Position numbers and translations under genes: made by a program
Assembly (NCBI GenBank): GCA_019279435.1
Contig: JAAALK010000872.1
Span: 1-64,000 of the forward strand
Reading direction: 5' to 3'
Length of the DNA stretch: 64,000 nt
Source: Zizania palustris
Taxonomy: Eukaryota; Streptophyta; Magnoliopsida; Poales; Poaceae
Shown: one piece after another, positions 34,237-46,794 of the stretch
Layout: each line of letters starts with the position of its first letter
How positions within the stretch are numbered: the first letter of the stretch is position 1
The notes under the pieces: generated by a model
What the model was told of the DNA's origin: nothing
The model's database searches: none
Seen by the model: the letters and a program-made list of their open reading frames with translations, nothing else

Positions 34237-34742
34237 GAATTTATGATAGGATTTGGATCGGTAACCACTCACTAGCGCTTTAGGCTCCGGTGGAGTAGCT
34301 GAGGCGACGAAAGCCTTGCTCGTCCATTGCGGCGTTGCCATAGTGGGAGTCGTGCCATCGTGAGCCGACGAACGGGGGATTTAGGTTGCCGAGTGAGCAG
34401 GCGAGGATTTTGGGCGATCTCATGGGAGGACAAGCGTCAGTGCGTGGCTGCCTAGTTGGCTTGCATTTGCCCATATTGAACTGCTAGTGTGCTACATTGG
34501 ACTAGGGCGATGTCGCGCTAGGCAAAGTTCGAATTTGTAGATTTGTTGTGCTACATGTTAGGCTATTTTTTGGTTGTGTAATGTGATGTAGAGAGTATAA
34601 AAATACTAAGTTATATACACATATAAATTGGGAGCCCCTAATTTTAATTTTCTGGGCCCTAGGCGGTCACCCTTCTCGCCCCGGCCCAAGAACGGCCCTA
34701 GGAAGAGGCTTAGAACCGGAGAGCATCTAGCTTGCTTCTACA

Positions 34743-34950
34743 TACCCTTGTTTGGAACAACTCCGGCTCTACGATTTTTTAGAACGGATTCAGCTCTAAA
34801 AGCTATAGAACTGTGGGTGGATTAAATGTATTTAATTGAGTAGTTTAGTTTTTATATTATACTAAAAATAAAAATTTCAACTATTATACTATATTATACA
34901 CACTTTAAATTTAGTCTGAATCTTGGAGTTGGAACTATATCAAACGGTTT
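34743..34950. mobile_element. MITE-like repeat (family E)
   Basis: It begins cttgtttggaacaactccgg, and near the right end tctgaatcttggagttggaa is followed by ctatatcaaacggtttg. The two ends are weakly inverted. The interior tagtttttatattatactaa block is shared with 46005-46131. Confidence 0.5.
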
Positions 34951-35411
34951 GTATTATGTATTATGGGTGTATTTGGTAGGGCTTCAGCTCCAGCTTCTTT
35001 ATCACATAAAATTGAAATCAAACCAAACATTTTTTTCTAAAGAGTGAATCCCACCAAAAGCACTCTAAAAAATAAACTAGAATGCTAAAGAAAACATGAA
35101 AAAGGGGTGAAGAAAAACACAGAAACATATCGTTCTTAAGCATTTTTAATGTTAATTTTAATATCAACATTAACACTAAAAATCTTCGTACCTTCTTGTA
35201 CCTAAAATTTCTTAAATTCAAACTAACAAAAGAGGAAGTAGTCACAGAAAATACACAACTGTTTCCAATATGTTTGAATACGAGTGTCTAAAACGAACGA
35301 CAGACCTTCTGTCCTAAAAAGATTTTATTTCTACTCTTCAACTGTTCCAAAAGGTTTTATTTCTATCGCTTTACCTAGAAATTTCAATTACGCTTATATT
35401 CACTTTACCTA

Positions 35412-35854
35412 GGTGCCGTTTAGTTCGGAGACAAAATGGGATGTATGGTTGTCCCAGTTTTTTGGATGGAATCGTCCCATCTCGTGTTTGGTTACGAGGG
35501 ATGGGGATTTTCTAGTTTAATGTTTGGTTGGTGGGTTGAGAGAAACAGGATTCTACCCCGGAACCTCCGTCCCGCACCGAAACACCTTCCGTCCGTTTCA
35601 AAATCTCCGTCCCATCCCTAAAACCTTCATATTGGAACCTTCGGTCCGCCATGAAACCTCTAACTCAGTCTCGGAGCCTCCGAGCATGAGGTGGGATGAG
35701 TTCGTCCCTTTATTTTTTGGGACGAGTTCGTCCCGAATATTGAAGGAATATTCTTTAGTGGGACGACTCCGTCCCACCTGACTCCAAACCAAACACTATA
35801 AAAAACGGGAATGTCCTGTCCCATTCCACCTCGTCCCTCGAACCAAACGCCACC
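35412..35854. mobile_element. Tourist-like MITE with CTA duplication
   Basis: The termini ggtgccgtttagttcg and cgaaccaaacgccacc are inverted with two mismatches. CTA flanks both sides (35409-35411 and 35855-35857). Internal gggacga/cgtccca words are inverted. It is related to 1208-1444. No protein is encoded. Confidence 0.7.
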
Positions 35855-35857
35855 CTA

Positions 35858-36533
35858 GAGATTCACTTCAAGGAAAATTCAAAACCAGCAAAATCCAGAA
35901 TCTAAAATCATGTCAAACGGTTGGTTTCATAGATGACATGTGGTTCCCACCGATGTACCTCCCTAATTAAAGGCTAGAACCTCAATTTTGGTGGAACCAA
36001 TTACCCTAAAATTTGACCTAGTTTCATCATGATATATTTGATGTATTATTATAGTTAACTAAAAACCCACTAGATTTGTAATAGATTTGTAATTAACTTA
36101 AGAACATATTTGGCAGGCCAAATTCCTGCCCATCAACGTGAATTAGATCAGAAAATTCCAACTCATCCACATGGAATAGACTAAAATTCCCTGCCTATCC
36201 AGTTTTGGTATTTTATATATATATATATAATTTTGACTTGTTACAATTTTAAAATAAAAAATTAAATAATATACCAACTGGTTATTGTATGTTGTACACT
36301 TCACACAATTGATCTTTTGTGTACATGGTTTAAAAAAATATTAAAATAAATATACTAATTATGAGTAGTGCTAAGAAATCTTTAAGATAAATATATCAAA
36401 CTTATTTAATTGTACATTAAAATTTGAGGAGGAGAAAACATGTGAGCATTATCTCTCTCCTCCGCCAAGACTACGGACCACTCCCAGCCTCTGAAGCCAC
36501 CGGCGCCACCCTTCACGTCCGCCGCGGCCGCCC
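35858..36533. other. upstream region of the LON-domain gene
   Basis: It is AT-rich to 36420, then becomes GC-rich as the 5' UTR and first exon begin. A minimal start-stop uORF ATGTGA lies at 36440-36445. I cannot fix the transcription start. Confidence 0.4.
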
Positions 36534-39500
36534 ATGGCTGCCTCGGCTCTGCTCCGCCTCCTCTCCCCCACTGCGCCGGGCCCCAAAGACCCGACCACAG
36601 CCAGGCCCTCTCCGACATCCCTCCAGGCGGGCACGATGCGCCGGCGCCAGCCCCGCGCCGCGCGCTGCTCGTCCTCGCCGGCGCCGGCTTCGCTCGATCT
36701 CCCCCTCCTCCCGTTCCAGTCCTCAGAGGTAAGGTCTCTGAGCTGCAAAGAAAGGCGCCGCTTTTCATCTCTAGAAACCAGAGTTAGGGTGATTATTCAG
36801 AGTTAACCTCCGAGGTAAGGTAACGTAGGAGGTAATTAACTTACTGAAACCAGAGTTCGCTTCTGATGGTACAACCGAGGAATTTTTCGTTTTTAGTGTG
36901 ATTATTCGGGGTGATTGGAATTAGAAATTTTGAACTCCGTTATTTTTTTCTCTTCCCGTATCGTCACTCGTCATTTCGTGCAGTGATAGCAGCGTCTAGC
37001 TGGATTTTTATCATATTGGAAACTCAAGTTGTTTTCTCGCAGGAGACTAACACGAAAATCTGCCAAGAAATTCCCCGGTGGGAATCTATTGACATGTAGA
37101 TATGAATGGTCTAGCAATTAGAGTTTTCAGACCATGTCATGAATCATGATTTTTCCCTAAGGTAGAAAACAGCGCGATGATTTGGTTTACCTTCAGTTGC
37201 ATGCTACCTTTGCAACAACTGAATTGCATTTCTTTCGCCCACCAAATGTGAACTACATATTAGAATCTGCACTATCTATGATAAAAAAGTTTGCCTCTTT
37301 ATTTCCTAATGAATATAATGTACCGTTTTCTGAATTGTTATCGGTTGTAATGAAAATAAATAATTTGATCGGTTACTCGTCGTGTTGTGATGACCTCAAA
37401 ATCCAGTACCTTTGGTAGCATGAAGGTCTTTGCCTCATTACTTGGCAAAGACCAAATGGACCAGAGTCCTGCATAGCATGCTAATGGTGGTGATTGGCGT
37501 TTTGGGTTTTCCACCACACATGCCTACAATTGATCTACACTTTGCATGTATTGTCAAAGAGATCACTACGGTGCTGCTAAGACAATGAAAATATTTTTAG
37601 GTGTTGATTCCATCGGAGTGCAAGACTTTACACTTGTATGAAGCTAGGTATCTGGCATTGCTAGAAGAGGTAAATACAATTTTCTCAATCCCTTAATTGT
37701 GTGCTATATTTCTATTGCACTACATATTTTGATTTCATCTCTTGGACTGTGCTCCAGTTACATCCTAATAAGTAAGAAAGTATTAAACCCTATATGTCCA
37801 TTGATGTATGTTTGCACATAAGACCTGGCCTGTGGCAACTGTGTCCCTTACGGGTGCCTTTTCTCAACCTTTCTAGCAATGCTTTCAGGATGTCTCTCCC
37901 CTTGGGTCGAGTTTTTATGTATTACATATATATGCAACAAAGAAAAATGTCTTCTTATAAAACATTGAGCAGTCCAGGAATATACCCTTTTATGTGTTTC
38001 TGTAGGAAAGTTTTAAAATAAAAATAAATATGTGTGTACTTCAACTAAAATTATTATATGGTTCTCTGTACTTCAACTAAAATTATTATATGTTTCTTTT
38101 GGCACGATGCCATCTGTTTTGTCTGTCACAAAAAGGCTGTTCAAATAGACATTGGCATAAAGTCCTATTAAAATTACAGTGTAGTGATAAGATTAGTGGA
38201 ATAGGATTATGACACACAGTTTATGAATTGCAAGAGCTACATATCTTTGTCACTACTCACTAGATAGTGGTAGTGTGACCTTCTTTAGTAGAGTGACACC
38301 GCATCGGAAACAGAATTCTCGTTTTGCAGTTATGTGAAAAATAGTTCTTTCTCATTTGTTTCTCGTTTTGTTCAACAGGCCCTGTATAGGAAACATAATT
38401 CTTTTGTTCACTTTGTGCTCGATCCAGTTGTATCAGGTTCACCTAAAGCTTCCTTTGCTGTAAGATATGGTTGTTTGGTCCAGATAGAAAGTGTAAGTTC
38501 TTGTGCCTCGTTCAAATTGTCTTTTTTTTCTTACAATTTTGATAACAGGGTTCTGCATAGGGTCGTTCACCTTTTCTACTCAATGATCTTTCTTTAGTAT
38601 AGGTTGAAAGGCTTGATATTGGAGCATTAATATCAATTAGAGGAGTATGCCGTGTAAACATTATGAACCTTTTGCAGGTAACCTCATTTCAGTTCTGTAG
38701 TTTGAAATGTTTTTTCAATGTTTATGTTGATATCCTTTCCTTTCTAACTGTAATATCCATATATGCTCTGGTTCAGAATATTTTTATGGAACCTTATATA
38801 AGGTTCTATTTGTGTTTATTTTGAGTATGTTTTTATGGCTAAAGAGATAGCACAAACAAATGAATTGCCAGTCATATGGCTGTAGCTATCAGCCTATCAT
38901 TCACAATATCTATTTTCTTTTACTTCATTGGTTTAGATGGAACCCTACTTGAGTGGTGATGTTTCTCCCATTATGGACGAGCCTTGCGAGGGTATTGAAT
39001 TGTCCTTAAGAATCTCCAAGCTAAGAGAGTCTATGTGTAATTTGCACAGCCTACAAATGAAACTGAAGGTCTGGCCACAACCATTGTCATTTCAGCATTT
39101 TGCAAATGCGGAACAATGGTTTTATCCTTAATTCCTGATATTACAACCTGTTCATTTAGGTACCTGAGGATGAACCATTGCAAACTAACATCAAGGCCTC
39201 CCTGTTGTGGTCTGAGAAAGAAATTTTCGAGGAGTATAATGAAGCTTTTATCCCAGGGCTGCCAGAACGCCTCTCGTTTGCTGCATACCAAACAGTTTCA
39301 GGTGACAACAGATCATCATCCCTTAAATATGTAGTTTAAATATTGACTGTAGTTTTTTATTTGAAATTTAAATCTTCAATTAGATGTATCAATCTTCCAT
39401 GAAAAGAGATGCCTCATGCCACACACAGGGTGTACAGCAGCTTCATGTAGTGTTAATTAATATCAAAATCATACGCTGCAGGTATGTCGGATGAAGAACT

Positions 39501-39633
39501 TCTTACCCTGCAAAAATACAAGATTCAAGCAATGGATTCAACAGACACTCTTGAAAGACTAAATAGTGGGATTGAGTATGTAGAACATAACATCGGTATG
39601 ATCTCCGCGAGACTGGCAATTCAGAATATATGA
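36534..39633 (+). CDS. LON substrate-binding-domain protein, probably organellar (7 exons)
   Basis: It encodes a stand-alone LON N-terminal (substrate-binding) domain without the ATPase and protease domains of Lon/La proteases. Exons are 36534-36728, 37601-37669, 38379-38492, 38603-38677, 38937-39068, 39160-39301 and 39482-39633. All introns are GT-AG, exons 1-5 are multiples of three, and the total is 292 codons plus TGA. The first 55 residues are rich in Arg, Ala, Ser and Pro with no acidic run, which fits a chloroplast or mitochondrial transit peptide. The domain starts at LDLPLLPFQ and continues LIPSECKTLHLYEARYLALL (exon 2), FVHFVLDP (exon 3), then a hydrophobic VERLDIGALISIRGVCRV strand region (exon 4). 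The C-terminal part (exons 6-7, LPERLSFAAYQ, then GMSDEELLTLQKYK) is helical. Plant homologues are annotated as 'ATP-dependent protease La domain' proteins of unknown exact function. All key frame junctions are intact. Confidence 0.9.
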
Positions 39634-40546
39634 TCCTCACTATGCTAGCACTCATGTAAAATTGTCGATCCAACTGATCATGCATGCGAGGCTATGATGC
39701 GGCATCTATTTGAAGCAGTGGCAGACCCAGAATTACAAGGATGGGTGTTCACAGCATACAGAACAATGTTTAATGGGAAAAAGTCATGTCCTTGTAGGAA
39801 AAAAATGTTCATATTGCTGGAGAAACACATCTGGTAAAGTGATAGAGTTGTGGGCATATGACTCCCTACCAGAGTTCAATTCTCAGTGCCCACAATTATG
39901 CACATGAGTGTGATTTCATCAGAATTTAGAGTGTTAAAGGGGACATACTCACAGGATTATTGATTACCTATTATATGTTTATCTCTCTCCATTTTTTTGT
40001 AATCTACAATAACAAATTATAAAGTTATCAATCTTTTGTTCTTCGTGATCACATTGAGCTGTAAGTATATGACTGATAATTGGGGATCAGAGCAAAGTCG
40101 ACAACAATCAGCTGTGGCTTTAGGGCTCCTTGGTGAGCTTCTCTTGGTGGCCACAAGATTATCGTTCACAAGGAGTATACCAAATTGATTTGTTGATACT
40201 GATATCTTTCTCCTGACATTTGACAATAAAAAAAGTCAAATTATTATAGGCTCACTATTTAGGAACAATGCATCATGGTATTAAGTGAAAAAGAAGAAAT
40301 AGAAAGAAAAGGCTTTGATAGGAGTGTACTTCGAGACGTTACAAATCGAAGAAACTAAAGGCTACTGAAAATGTGAGCTCTTGAAAATGGTAAATCCTAC
40401 TTTTTTAGGTTAAAAATAAATTATAAAGCCAGACGAAATTTGACATGTTGATAATGGTGTTAATATCTCTCGACTCGATAATTTTTATGTACTCTCGTCG
40501 TTCTTTTTTAAACGACGTTGACTTTTATCACACTATTTAGTCATTA
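39634..40546. other. 3' flank of the LON-domain gene
   Basis: It would include the 3' UTR. Near 39715 cagtggcagacccagaatta resembles the end of a grass hAT-type MITE, but I could not find a matching right end. No further gene is visible. Confidence 0.4.
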
Positions 40547-40836
40547 GACTCTGTTTGGGAGAACTTCTGGCTTACTAGATGCTTCTAGTACGTGAAAGCT
40601 TCCCAAACGGTATCTTCGGGTAGCTTTAATTTTCAAAATCTATAAAAGCAGCTAGTCTCTTTAAACTAGTAGCTGAGATACTGATCAATCCCTACTTCTT
40701 CAGATTTTACAGATTTTTATTTACCCACCATGCCATTGAACAAAAACCACACACCCACTAGCCAGCTACTCCAACCAGCCAGCTATATACTAAGACTAAC
40801 TGATTCTGAGAATCTACTGCTCCCCCAAACAGACTC
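40547..40836. mobile_element. Tourist-like MITE (family B)
   Basis: The termini gactctgtttggga and cccccaaacagactc are inverted. TTA flanks both ends (40544-40546 and 40837-40839). It is 290 bp and homologous to 11776-12070 and 7988-8278. Confidence 0.8.
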
Positions 40837-40839
40837 TTA

Positions 40840-42436
40840 ATCTTATTTAAATTTTTTGTACAAATATGAAAAATAAGTTATAATTGAAGTATCTTCGACA
40901 ATAAAACAAATTATAACAAAATAGGTGATGTTTCAAAAGAATTTTGAATGATACGAATAGTCAAACGTTGTGATAAAAGTCAACAACGTCCTTTAAAATG
41001 AACAAAAGTAGTATCTTTCATGTCCTTCGTATTATATGTATGAACTAGTACCTGAGATTAAATTACCAAAAATCATATACACATGTGAAGGGTATATTCC
41101 TGCGTAGAATGGGATTGGATTGTTGTGTTGGAGCTCATTTATCTTGAACACGCATGGGATGATTTTCTGGAACTTATTTAATTCCTCTAAAAGATTGTGT
41201 TTGACATCTTGGTAGTTAGATGATCATCCATTATCGAAAAATGAATTATGGTGCACTTAACCAACCTTCTCAAAATGGTAAATGGTAGATCTGGAAATCT
41301 TGTATATTGCTCCTCTAATCCTCTTGTGGTATTGATAGGTCTTGTATAGAAAATTCTTGTGACTGATATTTCTCTTGAAACTAAAGTTAGTTAACTAACA
41401 AAATGATTTGTAATTGCTAACATTGATGCTTCTGTTGAGATTAAAGTTGATTATGTGTTGTGGTGTGTTGCTTTATACTTATTCCAACATGCATTACCAT
41501 CAGTTCATGTTGTAGGAAAGGGTGTAATGAAGAAATTTGTACTGATGTCCAAGCTTCTATTCCCTTGACAGTGAGAAGAAATTTTGCTCTTTGCATACTA
41601 CCATGAATTGCATATGAAGAGGGAACCAGCTCAATCGTTCGATCCAAGCCCCTCAATCAAGATCTGATGGTGCGAAGCTCACCTCAACTGTCACAAAGCC
41701 CCCTGTCGAAGCCCCCCGTTACGAAATGAGCCCTACCACCACAAAGCCCTACTCTCACACCGTTAGATCTTGGCTAGACGGCTCAAATGGAACGACTGCC
41801 CTTTGCAGTTGGCCCCAGCCCCGAATGTAAAGGATCTTGTTTCTATGAACAGATGCTGCACATAATGAAATGACAGAGCAGTTGACAGGACATCACAAGG
41901 AACTTGCAGCATTATAAAATCTTGGTCTGAGCACTGAACAATGTTAATACTTCATTTGCAGTAGCTTATTGAATAACAATGATACAACATACAGTTCTCA
42001 AGGATGTGGCACAATTTCGAAGCATTTGTACCAGATGCTGACTAGTGCTCCACATCCCTTGATAAAAGGCAGACTAATCCAAATATGATTAACAAGCATG
42101 CAGATGGCATCACAGAAAACAAGATCGTGGGAACAAATTAGAACCCTAGCATTCCGAAATGGTACAGCGATGCGATAAAAGCATCAAGCTACAAAGAAAA
42201 ACCCTAAACACCTCCGGCTGGTCGAGCATCAACATGAAGTGAGCTGAGGATGACCGCCAGGTGCGTCCGAAAGAATATAGATCAGATCCATACTTATTAG
42301 CCTTTCCTGTGTTATTCACCATGGATAGGGGACACAATTCAAGATGCGCCAGCTCCTTTCTTGATGCAGATGGTTAGACACAAAGAAGTGGTCTAGGAGT
42401 TGTGGCAACTTGCATGGAACTCACAGGAGTGAAGAA
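40840..42436. other. intergenic and 3' flank of the bZIP gene
   Basis: I see no gene. A GC-richer stretch at 41640-41830 (repeated aagccccc/aaagccc words) is unassigned. The last few hundred bases before 42437 would contain the bZIP 3' UTR. Confidence 0.4.
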
Positions 42437-44763
42437 CTAAGTCCGAAGAGGCCCAGAGACAGCATCACGCCCTGAGCTGGGGTCTTTGTGTTTCAGAGAC
42501 AGATTTGCAAATTGTGAATCCAGATCTCTACTGTTGCTACGACTGAGAGTAGCTTGTTGTGGCTGCTGCTGCTGCTGCTGGTACAATGATCTGAGACGGC
42601 CAATTTCCCGCTCAACATCTCCTGTTGAACTGAAACATTGGAGGAAAAAGTTAGGGCATTTAATTATTCCTTGTCAGCATAACAATTTCTTGGCTTCTTT
42701 TCTGCTTCATTAAATAATATTTTTTTGCGAGGATTCAGTAAATAAAAATTTGATATTCAGTACTGTTGAACGGAATGATGGTATAGAAGATGCCCAAATA
42801 ATATTTATATGCACAGCTTGGCCTAAAGCTTAACCATATGCTAACAGGCATCTTATTGATAAGAAACAGTGCATATAAATAATTGTACCATACTTGGTGC
42901 ATCCTCAAACTCTAGAATTACAATTCACATCTTCTAGCTGCATATCACGCATGATATATCATGGAGAGAAATAATTATGACAACAATCTCTAAATCTGAA
43001 TAGTTGCACTGGAATTAATGTCTGAAGTAATCATGAATTTGATGGTACAGTGATTCATATCACGGTGAAACTCAAATGATCTTTTACTAACAGTCTAGCA
43101 CTTAAATGCAGAGAGGAATTACAAAATAAGTAAACCAAATTAACGTTGAGCATACTTACAGCGTTTAATTAGTTGCTCCTGGGCTAGACTTTCCAGCCTT
43201 TGCTTAAGGCTTTATTTTCCAGGTCAATCATAATATTCTGTTGAGTAAGAAACTCCATTTCAGCAGACGTATCTGTCCCTTCTGACTGTGTTGTGAGAAG
43301 AAAAATACATTTTCAGTGGTAAATATAGTATTAGAGTGTCAAAGAGATAACAAGAAAAATAAACCTCACCTGCAATGCTTGGACTTTTCTCTCAAGCTCT
43401 GCAATATACTGGAGCTTCCTAACACGGGACCTCTGAGCATATTGCCTGCAACAAATGTGGGGGAAACCTAGCATGAAAAATGCTTAATCATGGCATATGA
43501 GAACACATCTGTGAGATTTACAGTTGCAAGTTCTGCAAACTTTCAGAAGCTGTTTAGCATTTAGGTTGCCACAGCCCATGGATCATATCCAAAATACCAC
43601 CCATGGTCTCTGCACATATATATACAGTGTATGCAAGTTTGTGGTCTGCAGGTCATGTGCAATACTACTTGTTATTCAAACATAGATGATATATGATATA
43701 AATGCATTGCTCATGCCATCCTGTCCCATGAATCATATGCGTAGACAACATATGTGTGCAAGTGTGCAACTAAACAAAATAGGCACTCACCGACACCAAC
43801 CAAATGCACTGTTCACTTTCATAAAATAAAAATTGTGTTATCAAGGTTGACTGATTGGTAGATGAACTTTGTAGCAAAGCCTCCACAAGCATATTCAGAT
43901 TGCACATTCTAAGTGAAGGACTGATCCTGTTGTGTATGTGCGTAAATTGTAATGTTAAAGTGAACATGGTGTACTCTCTTCATATTATCATCACTATCTC
44001 GTAATATTTCAAATTTCGATGATGAGATCCTGCAATATGAACACAGTTTGAAAGTGATAATGGGAATGCAATAGGATCCAAACTCACTGTTTAGCACGTT
44101 TGGTGTCTGCCTCTGATTGTGCATGCTTCGGAGGCACGCCCTCCTTCCTCTCTATCCCAACCTTTTGATCATTCCCGGATTCATCTGAAGATCTCTTGTC
44201 CATGCCATGATCATGATCCCTTAACATGCTCTGTGCCCCATGATGCCCACCAACCTTCTCTTTCGCCGGCATCAGTGGACTCCCGCCTGCCTATAACTCA
44301 CCAAATTTCCCATGTTTTGCTCCCATGGCTGGCCCTGATGCCTACCAAATGAGGCCGGCTTGGCATAGTACTCCTGCACCCCGCCCCATGGAGCAGCTTG
44401 CCCTCCTCCTATCCCCTCAAAACCATTGGCATAAGCGCCGGAGGCAGCGCCTCCATCGAACAGCGCAAAAGAGTCACTCGACGACCTGCGGTGCCCAGCC
44501 CGGCCGTGCTGCCGCACCGGCATCTCAGGCTCGTCGAGCAGGTCGTCTAGCCACGACGGCTGCTCCTCAATGAAGCTCTCCGACGACGTGCGCTGGTGGT
44601 GCCCGTGGCCGTGGCCATGCCCGTACCTGTGATGCGTCGCGCCCTGCGGCCGGGAGATCGGTCCGTGGTCGCCGGCGTACGGCAGTGGCGGCGGCGCCGT
44701 CGTCGGGAACGGGCTGCGCGGCGGCAGCAGGGCCTGCTTCTGGAGCTTCGCGTTCGCCATCAT
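42437..44763 (-). CDS. bZIP transcription factor, frame interrupted in this sequence
   Basis: It encodes a nuclear basic-leucine-zipper DNA-binding protein. Coding exons on the minus strand are 44763-44088, 43445-43370, 43285-43160 and 42629-42437 (TAG), all with GT-AG introns. Visible features are an MMANAKLQKQALLPPRSPF start, a His/Gly run, SWLDDLLDEPE, two serine-rich phosphosite-like motifs (HQRTSSES and HRRSSSDS), a basic region QQYAQRSRVRKLQYIAELER, the zipper (EMEFLTQQNIMIDLENKA) and a polyGln tract (SLYQQQQQQPQQ). Splice phases agree only if one base is missing in each of three homopolymers, at 44282-44284, 43204-43205 and 42614-42615. As written, the protein would stop early at 44272. 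Otherwise the length would be about 357 aa. The canonical basic-region Asn is Lys here. Whether the breaks are real or assembly errors cannot be decided from the sequence alone. Confidence 0.8.
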
Positions 44764-45198
44764 GTGCTCGACCAACTTGAAACAGGAAACAGCTCGTCCG
44801 TAAGACTGTAAACACAACAGCAGCTCAAGATTTTTGAGCAAATTCAACATCAAGCAACCACGAAGTTGCATCGAATCGAAGTAGGCCAATTCACAACTCA
44901 ACCCCCAGATCTCAGCAAGCGGTTAACGCGAACAAAAATCCGATTTTAAAGTCGAATTCGCGCCAAGGATTCGATCCACCCGAGCGGAAGCATCAAGACG
45001 CACCACTGCACCAGACGACGGTCAAGATCCACCAAAGAACGACCTTGACGACCCAAATCGAGCGAAGAAACGCAGCTAGAAACCCGAATCAAAACGAGCT
45101 CAGCACAAGCTGAGCACGGATCAAGAACTGCATAAAGCAGAGAAAGCCAAGAATTTGAACAAGAAACAACACCACAAAAAAAACCACGAGATACTCAC

Positions 45199-45372
45199 CA
45201 ATTCGGCCGCCGCCGCGGCTGCTCCAACCAGCCCGCCCCGGTTGCCGCACGGCCAACCCCTGGTACTAGTTTCCCAGTCCCGACTGCTCGGATTCTTCTC
45301 GGCCGCTAGGCGCTAGCTAATCCACACGGAGTGCTCCTCGAATCCCGTCGAATCCCACGAAGAGGATAGCCA
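45199..45372 (-). other. probable 5' UTR exon of the bZIP gene
   Basis: A strong donor, GTGAGTATCTC (minus strand), begins at 45198. A pyrimidine-rich acceptor ending tttcaag places the next exon start at 44775, 12 bases before the ATG. The right edge is only approximate, since the GA/CT-rich stretch at 45358-45410 may be promoter or leader. Confidence 0.4.
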
Positions 45373-45410
45373 GAGAAGAGAGGAGAGGACAGACGAGGAG
45401 AAGAACGGAG

Positions 45411-46621
45411 AAATCAAAATAAATAGTGCCCTTAAACAAAAAATAAAAAATTAAATGCGACGAATATTTGTGTCTGGGCGAATTTTTTGGGGGGATTGCA
45501 AAATTTGGTGAAGCGTGTCCGTTAGATGTGGTGATCCGACGGCACGTCGTGACGTTGACGAGTAATTTCGTTTTTTCAAAAGTTAATTTTTCCCGTATTA
45601 TTACAATTTTTACGGCTTGTCAATATATTCAATGATAAATGGAGATCATCACTGTCACTTGTCACTGACATTGACATATAGGTAATTCTTAAAAATTATA
45701 ATGATACGTAAGTAATTTTTTCTTTTTTCAATACCACAAGCACAATTTAAAATCAAATCAACCTTCTTGTTTTGGGATTTGATTTTTTTGTATGGCCCAA
45801 TATGAATGTTACTAGAATGTTTATATGGTATGTGCATCTCTGTCACATGTGCATATTGTGGCTGACAAAAAAAATGTAATGAAATGGTACCCGTATGTAT
45901 ATATAGGTTATCCGACCGGGAGATTTTTCTAACGGGTATGGGTTTGAGATAGTCAAATCCGATGGGTATAGACCCATTGTCATTTTTATAGAGCATTGAT
46001 TAAGAGCATTTAGTTGGATAATATAGTTTTTATTTTATAATAAAAATAAAAATCTAAACTATTTTATTATATTATACAAATACCAGTTTCAGCCTGAATC
46101 TCGGAGTTAAAGCTATACCAAACAGGCCCTACATCCACAAGCCAAAAATTATATGAAAAATCACTTTTACAAGGTATTCATGACCCAAGAAATCCTAGAT
46201 TCATCCTCACTAATTAATCAAACCCAAACGTTTGGATAATCCACAACTCAAAGGGAGAGCAGATAAAGGCAGGAGCTGGCTAGCTTGCATGGTGCATGTG
46301 AGGAACCAACAGCTCAACATGATCAATGGCCTTCTTTATGCAGTAATCGTATTGGGTAGTGGGCGCGACGAGCGAGCGCAACACAACAACTAATGCCAAC
46401 GGCAGGACAGCTCAGGCGTGCGATGCCATACCATTCGTGCTGTTTGCCTTTTATTTAATAAGCTCTCGTCTCTACTAGATATTTAGAATGATCGAGTAAT
46501 CGAACACGATAATAGAAACGTAGCGGAATCTAATAAGGTTTTTATCCGTGACTAAACAGGTAATCGGATAGAATTGTCGTATCACAAATGATGGAACAAC
46601 ATATCTATGTCTAGTTGGAAT
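45411..46621. other. intergenic with repeat fragments
   Basis: A family C fragment lies at about 45640-45725 (cactgacattgacatatagg, then aaaattataatgatacgta). A family E MITE fragment lies at 46005-46131, ending ctataccaaacaggccct. No gene is visible. Confidence 0.45.
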
Positions 46622-46786
46622 CAGTGGCGGAGCTAGAGAAAAATTGAAGGGGATGCACCACTTTAAGCGGTACACCATATTTAATTTAAAGGGGTGCACA
46701 AAGGGTAAAAAATCACCAATATACACTAAAAAAATTTTGGACGGGGGTTCCTAGGAACCCCATAGCTCCATTGAGCTCCGCCCCTG
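46622..46786. mobile_element. hAT-type MITE with intact 8-bp target duplication
   Basis: The termini CAGTGGCGGAGC and GCTCCGCCCCTG are inverted with one mismatch. The 8-bp direct repeat gttggaat flanks the element exactly (46614-46621 and 46787-46794). Eight-base duplications and CAG-type ends are diagnostic of the hAT superfamily. Length is 165 bp, non-coding. Confidence 0.9.
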
Positions 46787-46794
46787 GTTGGAAT

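Larger units (their letters stand above)
23126..34711. mobile_element. older unclassified DNA element split by Sirevirus copy 1
   Basis: An 11-bp perfect direct repeat, ggaagaggctt, lies at 23126-23136 and 34701-34711. Inside it, gggggggcctacgcgaaaa...attagaggtcc on the left and the reverse complement of the right end (gggcccagaaaattaaaatt, then aggggctccc) are weakly inverted. Excluding the retrotransposon, the element is about 0.7 kb. The duplication length suggests a Mutator-like (9-11 bp) element. Hypothesis only. Confidence 0.45.

Noticed and set aside
44272..44320. A 15-nt 'intron' gtgagttataggcag that would repair the bZIP frame
   Set aside because: It is far below the minimum functional plant intron size. 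A missing G at 44282-44284 explains the frame change more simply.
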